Shown here piece by piece: positions 28,678 through 38,070 of a stretch of 64,000 nucleotides of DNA. Source of the DNA: Arthrobacter sp. fls2-241-R2A-200. Lineage in GTDB: Bacteria > Actinomycetota > Actinomycetes > Actinomycetales > Micrococcaceae. Every line of letters begins with the position of its first letter. The first letter of the stretch is position 1. Where the stretch lies: assembly GCF_030209745.1 (NCBI RefSeq), contig NZ_JARVRJ010000012.1:36466-100465 (forward strand), read 5' to 3'. A model generated the notes under the pieces. The model ran no database searches and had not been told where the DNA came from. It saw nothing but the letters and a program-made list of their open reading frames with translations. Both the position numbers and the translations under genes were made by a program.

Positions 28678-30161
28678 ATGTCCATCACAGCTGAAGGCCC
28701 CGTGCCCGGTCCCCTGCCCGGCCGAGAAGGGCAACGCCCGCGCGGTGCTGGCATCATCACCTACCTCTCCCTTGGCGGCCTGTCCTTCGCAGTGCTCCAG
28801 TCGCTGGTGGCGCCCGCACTCGGCACCATCGGGAAAGACCTGGGTGTTGCCACCAGCGATGCAAGCTGGGTGCTCACTGCCTACCTGCTATCCGCTTCTG
28901 TGCTGACGCCGATCCTGGGGCGCCTGGGTGACATGGTGGGCAAGCGCAAGGTCCTGATCGTTGTCCTCGTCCTACTCTTGGCAGGCGCAGTCATCGCAGC
29001 CCTCGCTCCGAACCTGACCGTACTGATCGTCGGGCGCGTTCTTCAAGGCGCAGCCGGTGCCGTGATGCCGCTCTCCATCGGGATCGTCCGCGATGAACTC
29101 CCGAAGGAACGCGTCAGTGTGACCATCGGGCTGCTGTCCGCCATCTTCGGCATCGGAGCCGGCGTCGGAATCGTCGCAGCGGGTCCGATCGTTGAATCCC
29201 TGTCCTGGCATTGGCTGTTTTGGCTCCCAGCGGGCCTTGTTGTCATCGCGCTGCTAGGCGCGATCTTCGGCATGCCCGAGTCACCCGTCAGGACGCCTGG
29301 GAAGCTTGACTGGCTCGGCACAGCGATCGTCTCCGTGGGTTTGGTTGCGGTGTTACTCGCCATCAGCGAGGGCCAGGCATGGGGATGGGGCGACGGCAAG
29401 ACCGTCAGCCTGCTCATCGGGGGCGGCGTTGCGCTCATTGGGTTCGTAGTGGTGGAACTGCGCGTCGCTGAACCGCTGATCGATGTACGGCTCTTCCGCC
29501 ACCGGGGCGTGTGGACCGCTCATATTGTGGCCCTGGCATTCGGCTTCGCGATGTTCGGCACGTTCGTGCTGGTCCCCACCATCCTTCAGTTGCCTACAGT
29601 CCTGGGTTACGGCTTTGGCAAGAGCGTCAGCGAGGCCGGACTCTACCTGCTGCCCACCGTCATCGCCATGGTCATTTCCGGGGTGATCGCCGGTGCTTTG
29701 ATCCGTAAAGTGGGGCCCAAGATTCCTATGATTCTTGGCGCGGTGTCAGTCACCGTCGCGTTCGTCATCCCGGCCCTCGGCACGGGGAAGAATGGCAGAT
29801 CGTGCTGTCCGGAATCCTCACCGGCATAGGCATCGGAATGGCCTTGGCGGCGACGTCGAACGCGATCGTGGAAAGCGTACCCGCCACGCAAACCGGAGAA
29901 GCGATCAGCGCCAACACGGTGCTGCGTACCATCGGCAGCAGCATTGGCACGGCTGTGATCGCAGCCCTCATCTCGTCCAATGTCGCAGCCCAGGGCGCGC
30001 CAACCGACCATGCGTTCACCGTAGGATTCTGGGCGTGTGCCGGCGTCGGCGTCGTGGCGCTGGTGGCAGCGCTGGTGGTTCCATCCCGGCGGCAACGCCG
30101 ACGGGACGCGGAAGCCGCTGGAGTGGATGACTTCGACGAACTGGAACACGCCAAGCGCTGA
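28678..30161 (+). pseudogene. Drug-type MFS transporter gene with a one-base frameshift
   Basis: The frame from ATG 28678 (after GAGGAG) encodes about 383 residues of a multidrug-type MFS protein. It includes LGRLGDMVGKRKVL and GRVLQGAAGAVMPLSIGIVRDELP. The frame then runs out of register at GTGKNGRSCC and stops. The other frame continues the expected protein: EEWQIVLSGILTGIGIGMALAATSN through to the end at 30161. Adding one G to the run GGGG at 29784-29787 restores a single protein of about 494 residues. Either the gene is newly inactivated, phase-variable, or the base is a sequence error. The upstream part retains about 11 helices. Confidence 0.8.
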
Positions 30162-30214
30162 GCTACCGGCCAAGTCCACGGCCGGCGCACGTCCAGTGAA
30201 TGTCCAAGGACGCG

Positions 30215-30249
30215 AAAACGCCCGCCCGGATTTTCCGGGCGGGCGTTTT
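30215..30249. terminator. Perfect bidirectional terminator
   Basis: AAAACGCCCGCCCGGA (30215-30230) and TCCGGGCGGGCGTTTT (30234-30249) form a 16-bp perfect stem with a TTT loop. The A/T ends give a U-run in either direction. It separates the MFS gene from the convergent RutE-like gene. Confidence 0.92.
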
Positions 30250-30261
30250 GGGTGTCGAAGC

Positions 30262-30867
30262 TTAGACGGTGCGGACCACGTCGTCGTAAGCGAACTTAGG
30301 CTTGGCCTCGCCCCACGCGTCCGGGCCGGGCTGTCCGATGTTGACCACGAGGAAGCTCTTCTGGTCACCGGCGGGGAAGAATTCGGCGTCGATCGCGGCG
30401 AAATCAGCGCCGGTCATCGGGCCGGCTGCAAAACCGAGCGAGCGGACGGCCAGGATGAAATACCCTGCCTGCAAGTGGGCGTTGTTGTTGCCGGTGGAGG
30501 CAGCAACGGCGGGATCGGCGTCGTACATGGCCTTGGGTGCGCCGTATTCGGGGAGGAACTTGTCCCACTGCCCATGCCAGTTGGTGTCATAAGACAAGAT
30601 GGCGACCAGCGGAGCTGAAGCGGTCTTGGCTTGGTTTCCGCGGGCGAGCGCGTCAACCAGCTTGGCGCGGGACTCCGCAGAGCGGACGTAGGTCACGCGG
30701 AGCGGCTGGGAGTTGAAGGCAGTGGGGCCGAACTTGGTGAGCTCGTAGATGGCGCGGGCCTGCTCGTCGGTGACCTCACCGGCGAAGCTGTTGGCGGTGC
30801 GGGCTTCGGCGAAAATGGCGTCGACTGCTGCGGCGTCAATGACTGCTTCTTCGTGGGCGATCGTCAT
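30262..30867 (-). CDS. Malonic semialdehyde reductase, RutE-like nitroreductase
   Basis: The 201-residue flavoprotein-fold enzyme has LTKFGPTAFNSQPLRVTYVRS, LQAGYFILAVRSLGFAAGPMTG and GQPGPDAWGEAKPKFAYDDVV. These are typical of RutE/NfsB-like proteins that reduce malonic semialdehyde to 3-hydroxypropionate in the uracil Rut pathway. AAAGG lies seven bases before the ATG at 30867, which excludes a longer in-frame start. It is divergent from a uracil permease, which fits pyrimidine handling. No rutA-D or rutF genes are nearby, so the substrate stays inferred. Confidence 0.85.
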   Translation of the reverse strand: MTIAHEEAVIDAAAVDAIFAEARTANSFAGEVTDEQARAIYELTKFGPTAFNSQPLRVTYVRSAESRAKLVDALARGNQAKTASAPLVAILSYDTNWHGQWDKFLPEYGAPKAMYDADPAVAASTGNNNAHLQAGYFILAVRSLGFAAGPMTGADFAAIDAEFFPAGDQKSFLVVNIGQPGPDAWGEAKPKFAYDDVVRTV

Positions 30868-31104
30868 GCGTGAACCTTTCCATGGGCCCTGACCCTGAAT
30901 CAGCCGGGCACGTCTGCTTTCCATGGTTGCAACCTGACTGCGCGCTCTCCTCTTCCCGTGGCGGCCAGTGATGTTGCGCACAGTCCCCATTCTCGTTGTG
31001 AGGCCCGTTCTGCAGGCTCACCAACGCTCGGGGCGTGTAGAGCGGGCCCCGCATTGCCGGTATTGTTGCACCGAATCCCAACACTCTTCTGAGGAAGGCC
31101 TGCC

Positions 31105-32460
31105 ATGAGCATGCTCGGCACCAAATGGAAGCTCCACGGCAACGGCAAGTCCATCCGCCCCGGACAGGTGGTGGCTCCCGACGAGCGGCTGGCATGGCCA
31201 CTGACCATCGGCATCGGCATGCAGCACGTGGTCGCAATGTTCGGCGCGACGTTCCTGGTCCCCATCATCACAGGCATGCCACCGGCCACCACGCTGTTTT
31301 TCTCAGGCATCGGCACGCTGCTGTTCCTGGTGATCACCAAGGGCCGCATTCCCAGCTACTTGGGTTCGAGCTTCGCGTTCATCGCCCCGATCATGGCGTC
31401 CCAGCAGCAGTACGGCGTTGCCGGCGCCCTGGGCGGCGTGGTGCTCGCAGGCGTCGTACTGGCGCTCATTGGTGCGATCGTCCAGAAATTTGGCGCCGAA
31501 TGGATCAACCGGCTCATGCCGCCGATCGTTACCGGCGCGATCGTGGCGCTGATCGGCCTCAACCTGGCCCCGGCCGCCAAGAACAACTTCGACCTCGCGC
31601 CCGTGACCGCGCTAGCCACGCTGGTCACGATCATCCTGGTTTCTGTTTTGTTCCGCGGAATCCTGGGACGGCTGAGCATCCTGGTGGGCGTTGTGGTGGG
31701 GTATTTCGTGGCGATGATGCGCGGCGAAGTCTCCTACGGCAAGATGGACGCTGCCGCATGGATCGGCCTGCCGCACTTCCAGACGCCCGAGTTCCACATC
31801 GGCGTCGTCGGCTTGTTCGTCCCCGTTGTGCTGGTGCTGGTGGCCGAAAACGTGGGGCACGTGAAGTCGGTAGCTGCCATGACGAGCCAGAACCTCGACG
31901 CCGTCTCCGGCCGCGCGCTGATGGCCGACGGCGCCGCCACCGTGCTTGCCGGACTCGGCGGCGGCTCCGGCACCACGACGTACGCCGAGAACATCGGGGT
32001 CATGGCCGCCACCAAGGTCTATTCGACGGCGGCCTACTGGGTGGCGGGTATCTTCGCCATCTTGCTGAGCTTCTCCCCGAAATTCGGTGAACTGATCGCG
32101 ACGGTCCCGCCGGGCGTCCTTGGCGGCGCCGCCACCATGCTGTACGGCATGATCGGTGTGCTCGGCGTGAAGATCTGGGTGCAGAACAAGGTCAACTTCT
32201 CCAACCCCATCAACCTGACAACGGCCGCTGTTGCCCTCATCATCGGCATCGCTGATTACACGTGGACCGTTGGCGACCTGAAGTTCACCGGGATCGCACT
32301 TGGCTCAGCCGCCGCCCTGGTGATCTACCACGGCATGAAAGGCCTGGCCCGCTGGCGCGGGACCGTCGCTGAACCCGAAACCGAGACGGCGGGGCTGCCG
32401 CCTGCGGTGAAATCGGCAATGAACGCTGCGGCACGGCGGGGCGGAAAAACGGGGAGATAG
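31105..32460 (+). CDS. uraA: Uracil/nucleobase:cation symporter-2 family permease
   Basis: The 451-residue protein has about 14 membrane segments. The signature regions are GIGMQHVVAMFGATFLVP near the N-terminus and VAENVGHVKSVAAMTSQNLD. The latter holds the conserved Glu used for uracil binding in UraA. GLGGGSGTTTYAENIGVMAATKVYS follows, with the second conserved Glu. GAGGAA lies before the ATG. It imports uracil or a related base with protons. Its divergence from the RutE-like gene suggests joint control. Confidence 0.93.
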   Translation: MSMLGTKWKLHGNGKSIRPGQVVAPDERLAWPLTIGIGMQHVVAMFGATFLVPIITGMPPATTLFFSGIGTLLFLVITKGRIPSYLGSSFAFIAPIMASQQQYGVAGALGGVVLAGVVLALIGAIVQKFGAEWINRLMPPIVTGAIVALIGLNLAPAAKNNFDLAPVTALATLVTIILVSVLFRGILGRLSILVGVVVGYFVAMMRGEVSYGKMDAAAWIGLPHFQTPEFHIGVVGLFVPVVLVLVAENVGHVKSVAAMTSQNLDAVSGRALMADGAATVLAGLGGGSGTTTYAENIGVMAATKVYSTAAYWVAGIFAILLSFSPKFGELIATVPPGVLGGAATMLYGMIGVLGVKIWVQNKVNFSNPINLTTAAVALIIGIADYTWTVGDLKFTGIALGSAAALVIYHGMKGLARWRGTVAEPETETAGLPPAVKSAMNAAARRGGKTGR

Positions 32461-32472
32461 CCCCTCAGGCGC

Positions 32473-33504
32473 TTACCGGCCGCCTTCCATCTTGCGGCTC
32501 CGCTGCTGGACGGCCATGGGACCGTACGGGTAAACGCCGACGCGCGGTTCGCTGGCAACGGTTAGCCGCTCGGTTTCCTCCGGGGTCAGTTCCAGGTCGG
32601 CAGCAGCGAGGTTGTCCGCCAGTTGCTCAAGGTTCCGGGCTCCCAGGATGACGGAGGTGACTGCCGGCCGGTCCGCCAGCCAAGCCAGTGACACCTGCGA
32701 TGCGCTGACACCGTGGTCCTCGGCGATTTTCTCCACGGTTTCGATGACGTCCCATGTGCGGGGATCCTCGTTGCGGGCCTGCCATGCTTCCATGCCTCGG
32801 CTGGGGTTCTCCCCGAGCCGGGTGGCACCCACGGGAGCCTCGTCGCGCTTGTACTTGCCGGAGAGCCACCCTCCGCCCAAGGGCGACCATGGCAGCAGCC
32901 CAATGTTCGCGTCCAAGGAAGCAGGGACAATCTCGGACTCAATCTCACGGACCAGCAGGTTGTACTGGGGTTGCAGGGTTACCGGGGCACTCCAGCCGTG
33001 AGCCTTGGCAACGTGAACCGCCTTGGTCAACTGCCAGCCAAGGAAGTTGGAGAATCCGTAGTAAGCGATCTTGCCAGCGCTGACGGCGTCGTGCAGGAAA
33101 CGAAGCGTCTCTTCCAACGGCGTGATGGGGTCCCAAGCGTGCATTTGGTACAGATCGATCTGCTCCACACCCAGGCGGCGAAGGGAATCATCCAGAGCCC
33201 GCGTCAGGTGCTTGCGCGATGTGCCGACGTCGTTGGGCGTTTCACCCATCGGGAAACGGCCCTTGGTGGCTAACACCAAACGGTCTTTCGCGTCTGGCCG
33301 GCGGGCGAGCCAACGCCCGATGATTTCCTCCGATACGCCGGCCGAATAGACGTCCGCCGTGTCGATGAAGTTACCACCGCTGGCAACGTAGGCGTCCAGG
33401 ATGGAGTGGGACGTTTCCTCGGTTGCCTCGGCTCCAAACGTCATGGTTCCAAGGGCGTATGTTGAAACTACTGCGCCGCTGTTGCCCAATGTGCGGAAGT
33501 GCAT
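32473..33504 (-). CDS. Aldo/keto reductase
   Basis: The 343-residue NADPH-dependent oxidoreductase has the AKR pattern. Asp and Tyr lie in FIDTADVYSAGVSEEIIGRWL, the catalytic Lys in LVLATKGRFP and the His in LYQMHAWDP. The cofactor-binding C-terminal region is SVILGARNLEQLADNLAA. Similar proteins are annotated as YajO- or general stress 69-type reductases. AAGGAG is six bases before the ATG. It is divergent from the DJ-1 gene across a 231-base gap; both families respond to carbonyl stress, so shared control is possible. Confidence 0.93.
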   Translation of the reverse strand: MHFRTLGNSGAVVSTYALGTMTFGAEATEETSHSILDAYVASGGNFIDTADVYSAGVSEEIIGRWLARRPDAKDRLVLATKGRFPMGETPNDVGTSRKHLTRALDDSLRRLGVEQIDLYQMHAWDPITPLEETLRFLHDAVSAGKIAYYGFSNFLGWQLTKAVHVAKAHGWSAPVTLQPQYNLLVREIESEIVPASLDANIGLLPWSPLGGGWLSGKYKRDEAPVGATRLGENPSRGMEAWQARNEDPRTWDVIETVEKIAEDHGVSASQVSLAWLADRPAVTSVILGARNLEQLADNLAAADLELTPEETERLTVASEPRVGVYPYGPMAVQQRSRKMEGGR

Positions 33505-33735
33505 GGTGCTCCTTAGGTCTCGGTACCTTTGGGACGCTACACAGGTTGCGCTGCATTGTCAGCAGACTTACGTATCCCTGTTTTTCCTAGGTTTGGGAGT
33601 CCTACCTTCCGCCGCAACCGGAAATTGGTCAGCTTGCTTACTAAAGCGGACTTCCCTACGCTGGAACAGGTCAGACAAACAACTCTCACAGCAGCGGTAC
33701 GCCCCCAAAAAGGTCACCGCAATCGAGGAGGAATT

Positions 33736-34302
33736 ATGTCAGAGCACAACATCACCGGCAAGAAGGTCGCATTCCTACTGACGGACGGCGTAGAGCAAGT
33801 GGAGCTCACCAGTCCATGGCAAGCGGTGAAGGATGCCGGCGGAGAGCCTACCCTCGTAGCCCCATCCACAGGCAAGGTCCAGGGTTACAACGGCACTGAA
33901 CCGGGTGACACCTTCGACGCAACCCTCGCAGTAGCGGACGCCAACGCCTCAGACTTCGACGCACTGGTCATCCCAGGCGGCGTGGTCAACTCCGACCACC
34001 TCCGCGTGGACAAGGATGCCCAGAACTTCGCGCGGAGTTTCTTCGAGCAGCACAAGCCCGTCGCGTCGATCTGCCACGGACCCTGGCTCCTGATCGAGGC
34101 CGGCGTGATCAAGGGCCGCAACGTCACCTCGTACCACACGCTCCAGACGGACCTAAAGAACGCGGGCGCCAACTGGACGGATGAGGAAGTCGTCGTCGAC
34201 CAGGGACTCGTCACCAGCCGAAACCCGGACGACCTTCCAGCGTTCAACGCCAAGCTGGTCGAGGAAATCTCGGAAGGCCAGCACGCTGGCCAGACCGCAT
34301 AG
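33736..34302 (+). CDS. DJ-1/PfpI-family protein
   Basis: The 188-residue protein opens KKVAFLLTDGVEQVELTSPW, with the conserved Glu that pairs with the nucleophile. The nucleophilic Cys lies in the elbow ASICHGPWLLIEAG. Members act as protein or methylglyoxal deglycases, proteases or chaperones. GAGGAGG lies before the ATG at 33736. The 231-base upstream gap to the aldo/keto reductase holds no gene. The substrate cannot be fixed, but carbonyl-stress repair is plausible. Confidence 0.92.
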   Translation: MSEHNITGKKVAFLLTDGVEQVELTSPWQAVKDAGGEPTLVAPSTGKVQGYNGTEPGDTFDATLAVADANASDFDALVIPGGVVNSDHLRVDKDAQNFARSFFEQHKPVASICHGPWLLIEAGVIKGRNVTSYHTLQTDLKNAGANWTDEEVVVDQGLVTSRNPDDLPAFNAKLVEEISEGQHAGQTA

Positions 34303-34327
34303 AGGTCTCAGCCAACACCCTAACCCC

Positions 34328-34380
34328 TGGCGAGTGCCGTCGTCGTACTTTCACAAGAGGTACGACGGCGGCACTCGCCA
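34328..34380. terminator. Long 21-bp hairpin after the DJ-1 gene
   Basis: 34328-34348 and 34360-34380 pair over 21 positions with a single G-T wobble and an 11-base loop. The outer arm reads TGGCGAGTGCCG. There is no T-run beyond it. It lies 25 bases after the stop codon and probably ends transcription or stabilises the mRNA. Confidence 0.65.
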
Positions 34381-34456
34381 CACATGTTGCGCAGGTCACA
34401 TTCCATCCCTAGGCTGGGGAAGCTGCAGCGTGGCAGCACCGATGAAAGGCACTAAA

Positions 34457-34768
34457 TTGGCCAGCGACAAACTCTCCGTAGTTGTTCGCGTCGACGTTGA
34501 CGGCGAACAGATCCAGATCGCAGCAACAGGTCGCGTCACGGCGTCGAGCCTACAGGGGCTCTACCCCGTAGTTCAGCGCACCAAGAGCCTGGGCGGCGGC
34601 CTCGGAGTGGAGATGGATCTTTCCGAAGCCACGGTTGATCCGGATGCCCTGGACCAACTGACGATCTATGCTGAGCTCCACGAGATCCCCGTCCGGTTCA
34701 CCCCGGAGCACCAGACGGTCACCGCACTGCCAGCACGTAGACTCCAGGTAGCAAGCCAAGCCGCATAA
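34457..34768 (+). CDS. Small hypothetical protein, possibly STAS-like
   Basis: The 103-residue product has the reading SDKLSVVVRVDVDGEQIQIAATGRVTASSLQGLYPVV. It shows alternating beta strands and helices that resemble a STAS-type fold, though I cannot assign a family. The start is placed at TTG 34457 because AAAGG lies seven bases upstream; an in-frame ATG at 34442 has no ribosome site. The stop is 13 bases before the DHFR-like gene, so the two are probably co-transcribed. Confidence 0.65.
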   Translation: MASDKLSVVVRVDVDGEQIQIAATGRVTASSLQGLYPVVQRTKSLGGGLGVEMDLSEATVDPDALDQLTIYAELHEIPVRFTPEHQTVTALPARRLQVASQAA

Positions 34769-34781
34769 ACAGGAGGCATTG

Positions 34782-35333
34782 ATGCGCAAAGTGACCGCCG
34801 GATTGTTCCACTCCGTTGATGGCGTGGTGCAGGACCCATTCAACTTCCAGTTCGACAGCTTCGACGAAGAGTTGGGCAAAGGCCTGACCAAGATGATCAA
34901 CACGGTGGACACGGTGGTCCTGGGCCGGGTCAGCTACGAGGAATGGGCCGGGTACTGGCCCACTGCGTCCCAAGACGAAGGCTTCGCGGCCTTCATCAAC
35001 CCGGTGGAAAAGTTCGTCGCCTCCCGCACGCTCACTGAGCCCCTCGAATGGGAAAACTCGCACCTGATCAAGGGCGACGTCGAACAGTTCGTCAGCGAGC
35101 TGAAAACCCGCGACGGCGGCGAGATCGCAGTGTGCGGCAGCATCTCCCTGGTACGCCAACTCCTGTTCGCCGGCGTCCTTGACGAATTGACGCTGATGAC
35201 ACATCCAGTGATTGCCGGCAGCGGACGGCGCCTTTTCGAGGACGGCGATCCCCTGAACCGGCTGGTCCTGGAGGACCAGCTCGCAACGAGCAAAGGCAAC
35301 GTGGTCACCACGTACAGCGTGCGGAAGGACTGA
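34782..35333 (+). CDS. Dihydrofolate-reductase-like (RibD C-terminal) protein
   Basis: The 183-residue protein belongs to the DHFR/RibD-C fold group, with HSVDGVVQDP near the N-terminus, TVVLGRVSYEEWAGYWP and VCGSISLVRQLLFAGVLDELTLMTHPVIAGSGRRLF. These small proteins bind NADPH but rarely have known substrates; true DHFR catalytic residues are not evident. GGAGG before the ATG decides the start. It is followed after six bases by the MBL hydrolase gene, so the two probably form an operon. Confidence 0.88.
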   Translation: MRKVTAGLFHSVDGVVQDPFNFQFDSFDEELGKGLTKMINTVDTVVLGRVSYEEWAGYWPTASQDEGFAAFINPVEKFVASRTLTEPLEWENSHLIKGDVEQFVSELKTRDGGEIAVCGSISLVRQLLFAGVLDELTLMTHPVIAGSGRRLFEDGDPLNRLVLEDQLATSKGNVVTTYSVRKD

Positions 35334-35339
35334 GCAGCC

Positions 35340-36083
35340 ATGGCAATGACCGAGGTCGCCGATGGTGTTTACCGCTTTTCCGATGCCTACGTGAACTTCT
35401 ACATCATTGAGGGCGACGACGGCCTCACCCTCATCGATTCGGGCCTTCCCTCCATGTGGCTTCCCCTGGAGAAATCGCTCCGGGCCGTAGGCCACACCCT
35501 CCGTGACATCCGGGCACTGGTCCTTACGCACGCACACTTCGATCACCTTGGCCTCGCCCGGAGACTGCACGAATCACTGAGCGTTCCGGTGTGGGTTCAC
35601 ACCGAGGACTCCTTCATCGCCAAGCACCCGTACCGCTACCGGCACGAACGCTCGCGCTTCGTCTTTGCCCTCACCCACCCCAAAGGCCTTCCTGTCATGG
35701 CCAGCATGACCAGGGCCGGCGCACTGAACGTCAAGGGCGTTGACGTTCTGAGTTATTTCCCAGGCACCGGCGAACTGCCGGTCCCGGGAAGTCCCGAAGT
35801 CGTCTTCTCCCCTGGTCACACCAGCGGACACTGCGGGTTGTTCCTCCGCGAGCGCAGCATACTTTTCAGCGGGGACGCTTTGGTGACGATGGACCCGTAC
35901 ACCATGCGGACCGGTCCCCGAATCGTGGCTGGGGCCGCCACGGCCGATAGCGCCTTGAACCTCGCATCCCTGAAGCAACTCGCCGCCACGAAAGCAAGCT
36001 TGGTGCTACCGGGGCATGGCGAGCCTTGGGCCAGGGGCATTGAGGAGGCAGTTGCCATCGCGAAGGCCAACGGCCCCGCATAA
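35340..36083 (+). CDS. Metallo-beta-lactamase-fold hydrolase
   Basis: The 247-residue protein has the zinc motif THAHFDHLGLARRL, with the HxHxDH pattern, plus FSPGHTSGHCGLFL and FSGDALV downstream for the other ligands. Members include lactonases, glyoxalase II and similar thioesterases. The class with short VYRFSDAYVNFYIIEGDDG at the start resembles generic hydrolases of unknown substrate. The ribosome site is weak, which suggests coupling to the upstream DHFR-like gene. Confidence 0.9.
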   Translation: MAMTEVADGVYRFSDAYVNFYIIEGDDGLTLIDSGLPSMWLPLEKSLRAVGHTLRDIRALVLTHAHFDHLGLARRLHESLSVPVWVHTEDSFIAKHPYRYRHERSRFVFALTHPKGLPVMASMTRAGALNVKGVDVLSYFPGTGELPVPGSPEVVFSPGHTSGHCGLFLRERSILFSGDALVTMDPYTMRTGPRIVAGAATADSALNLASLKQLAATKASLVLPGHGEPWARGIEEAVAIAKANGPA

Positions 36084-36088
36084 TCGCG

Positions 36089-36532
36089 CTACTTTTTGCC
36101 CGCTTTGAGGTCTGCGACAACTTTGGCGATCCGCCGCGCGCGGGTCTCCTCGGTCTTGGCGTCACCGATCGGTTCGACGTACCGGCGCTGGCTGCTGTAA
36201 TTGAGCGTTCCATAGAAAGCCTTCGCGTCCGGTTCTGCATCCAGCGCAGCAGCGAGATCGTCCGGCACCTCAATCACCCTCGGCTCTGTATCCACCTCAA
36301 GCTCGACCTCCACGGTGTGGCCCGCCTCGGCACCGGTCAGCTCGCGGTTGGCGGAACTCACGCCCACCATGTACTTGCCGCCCATCACGGCGATGCTGCT
36401 GCGATAGCTCTGTCCGTTGATAGTCACCACCACCGGCGGACGCTTTCCGGCCGCCAGCCCATCAACCACGTGGGAAGGGATCTCGATGCCTGCCTTGTTG
36501 CCATCGCCAACGATGGTGGTGGTGAATTTCAT
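36089..36532 (-). CDS. DUF1905/YdeI-type protein
   Basis: The 147-residue protein has an N-terminal DUF1905 beta-barrel domain (about residues 1-90, MKFTTTIVGDGNKAGIEIP and KYMVGVSSANREL). It is followed by a helical YdeI/OmpD-associated segment, AEPDAKAFYGTLNYSSQRRYVEPIGDAKTEETRARRI in pieces. Members are linked to bacteriocin or peptide resistance in a few bacteria. The function here is not known. It is convergent with the MBL gene, with a five-base gap. Confidence 0.88.
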   Translation of the reverse strand: MKFTTTIVGDGNKAGIEIPSHVVDGLAAGKRPPVVVTINGQSYRSSIAVMGGKYMVGVSSANRELTGAEAGHTVEVELEVDTEPRVIEVPDDLAAALDAEPDAKAFYGTLNYSSQRRYVEPIGDAKTEETRARRIAKVVADLKAGKK

Positions 36533-36622
36533 GACCCCAGTATGCCGCCGCTGGCCAGTAGACGCACCTCTACTGCTGGGCTACCTTCGAACATAACGCC
36601 CCACCCAGCAAGGAGACAGATC

Positions 36623-36865
36623 ATGGACAACCAAGACCTTCTGGAGCGCATCCAGTCACTCGTCGAAGAGGAGCACCGCCTTCGCGACACGGCAGGTTCC
36701 GACGACGACGGCGGTGACAACAGCTCCCGCCTCGCCCAGCTGGAAGCTCAGCTCGACCAGTGCTGGGACCTGCTCCGCCAACGCCGGGCAAAGAGGGACG
36801 CCGGCGAAAATCCCGATGAAGCAGAGCCACGGCCCGTCAGCGAAGTTGAGGGCTACCGGCAGTAG
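36623..36865 (+). CDS. DUF2630-family small protein
   Basis: An 80-residue conserved actinobacterial protein. It reads MDNQDLLERIQSLVEEEHRLRD and ends with LEAQLDQCWDLLRQRRAKRDAGENPDEAEPRPVSEVEGYRQ, which I recognise as DUF2630. It is almost all helix and probably forms a coiled coil. AAGGAG lies seven bases before the ATG. The stop is only three bases from the end of the convergent glycerate kinase gene. No function is known. Confidence 0.9.
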   Translation: MDNQDLLERIQSLVEEEHRLRDTAGSDDDGGDNSSRLAQLEAQLDQCWDLLRQRRAKRDAGENPDEAEPRPVSEVEGYRQ

Positions 36866-36868
36866 CCG

Positions 36869-38011
36869 CTAAGCCCCCTCCAGTACCTGGCTCGTGGCCC
36901 ACGCCAAGTATTTGGCGGCGTTAGCCACGGCGTCGGACACGTCCGGAACGCCGTCTTTCCGCTGAGCGACGTCAAGCAACTGGGCCGCGGCCACGATGCC
37001 GTGCCGGGCCAGGTCCTCGGGGGTCACGGTAATGCGGCCAGCAACGGCCACCACGGGGATCCCATGCAGGCTTGCAGCATCGGCGAGCGCGATGGGGGCC
37101 TTGCCCGTGAGCGATTGCTCGTCCATGGAACCCTCGCCGGTGATTACCAGGTCGGCGTCACCCAAGTGTTGCGCCAGTCCGGTCAAGCCCGCCACCAGCG
37201 CGAAGCCGCCTTCCAGCGCTGCGTCAGTGAATGCCAGGAACGACGCCGGGAAACCACCTGCCGCTCCGGCTCCGGGAACGTTCACGTCACGGCCAGTCGC
37301 TTCCCGAAGGAGTGATGCCCAGTTGCGGAGGCCGGCGTCGAGCTTCTCCACGGCGTCCGCATCCGCACCTTTTTGGGGGCCGAACACATGCCCGGCACCG
37401 TCCACGCCGTACAGCAGGTTTTGCACGTCCACGGCGATGCGGAACTTCACGGTGGAAAGGCGCGGGTCCAGCGCGGAAACATCCAAGGTGACGACGTCGG
37501 CAAGGGAGCCTCCGCCCAAGGGCACCACATTCCCGGCTGCGTCAAGGGGTTTGAGCCCCAGCGCGCGGAGGGCGCCGCTGCCGGCGTCGGACATCGCGGA
37601 CCCGCCCAGACCCAACACGATCTCCGTGGCTCCCGCGTCCAACGCGGCTGCAATGAGCTGGCCGCAACCGTAACTATGTGCCCGGAGCGAGTTCTCCGCG
37701 GTTGGCTCCATGTGCGCCAGGCCGGACGCCTGCGCCGTTTCGATCACAGCCGTCGCTCCGCCGAAGGCGTCCTTGCGAATGGCCCAAGATGCACCCACCG
37801 GTTTGAGGATCGGTCCCACCACGGCGTTGTTCCGCTCCTCGTACCCTGCGGCGATGGCGGCGTCGAGCGTACCTTCACCGCCGTCGGCCACGGGAAATTG
37901 GGTGGTCACAGCATCGGGGTAGACGCGGAGGGCGCCTTCGGCCATGGCTGAGGCGGCCTCAGCCGCGGTCAGGGATCCCTTGAACTTGTCCGGGGCGATG
38001 AGGATACGCAT
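36869..38011 (-). CDS. glxK: Glycerate kinase (GlxK type)
   Basis: The 380-residue enzyme phosphorylates D-glycerate, feeding glyoxylate, tartrate or glycine carbon into glycolysis. Family features are ILIAPDKFKGSLTAAEAA at the start, FPVADGGEGTLDA, GLGGSAMSDAGSGALRALG and ITGEGSMDEQSLTGKAP. The ATG lies beyond a weak ribosome site. It is downstream of the glycerophosphodiesterase gene in the same orientation with a 59-base gap. Confidence 0.94.
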   Translation of the reverse strand: MRILIAPDKFKGSLTAAEAASAMAEGALRVYPDAVTTQFPVADGGEGTLDAAIAAGYEERNNAVVGPILKPVGASWAIRKDAFGGATAVIETAQASGLAHMEPTAENSLRAHSYGCGQLIAAALDAGATEIVLGLGGSAMSDAGSGALRALGLKPLDAAGNVVPLGGGSLADVVTLDVSALDPRLSTVKFRIAVDVQNLLYGVDGAGHVFGPQKGADADAVEKLDAGLRNWASLLREATGRDVNVPGAGAAGGFPASFLAFTDAALEGGFALVAGLTGLAQHLGDADLVITGEGSMDEQSLTGKAPIALADAASLHGIPVVAVAGRITVTPEDLARHGIVAAAQLLDVAQRKDGVPDVSDAVANAAKYLAWATSQVLEGA

Positions 38012-38070
38012 GGACCCATCTTGCCAGCCACGATGGACAGGCTAGCCACACCCCCGCCGGGTGGGGGCAA

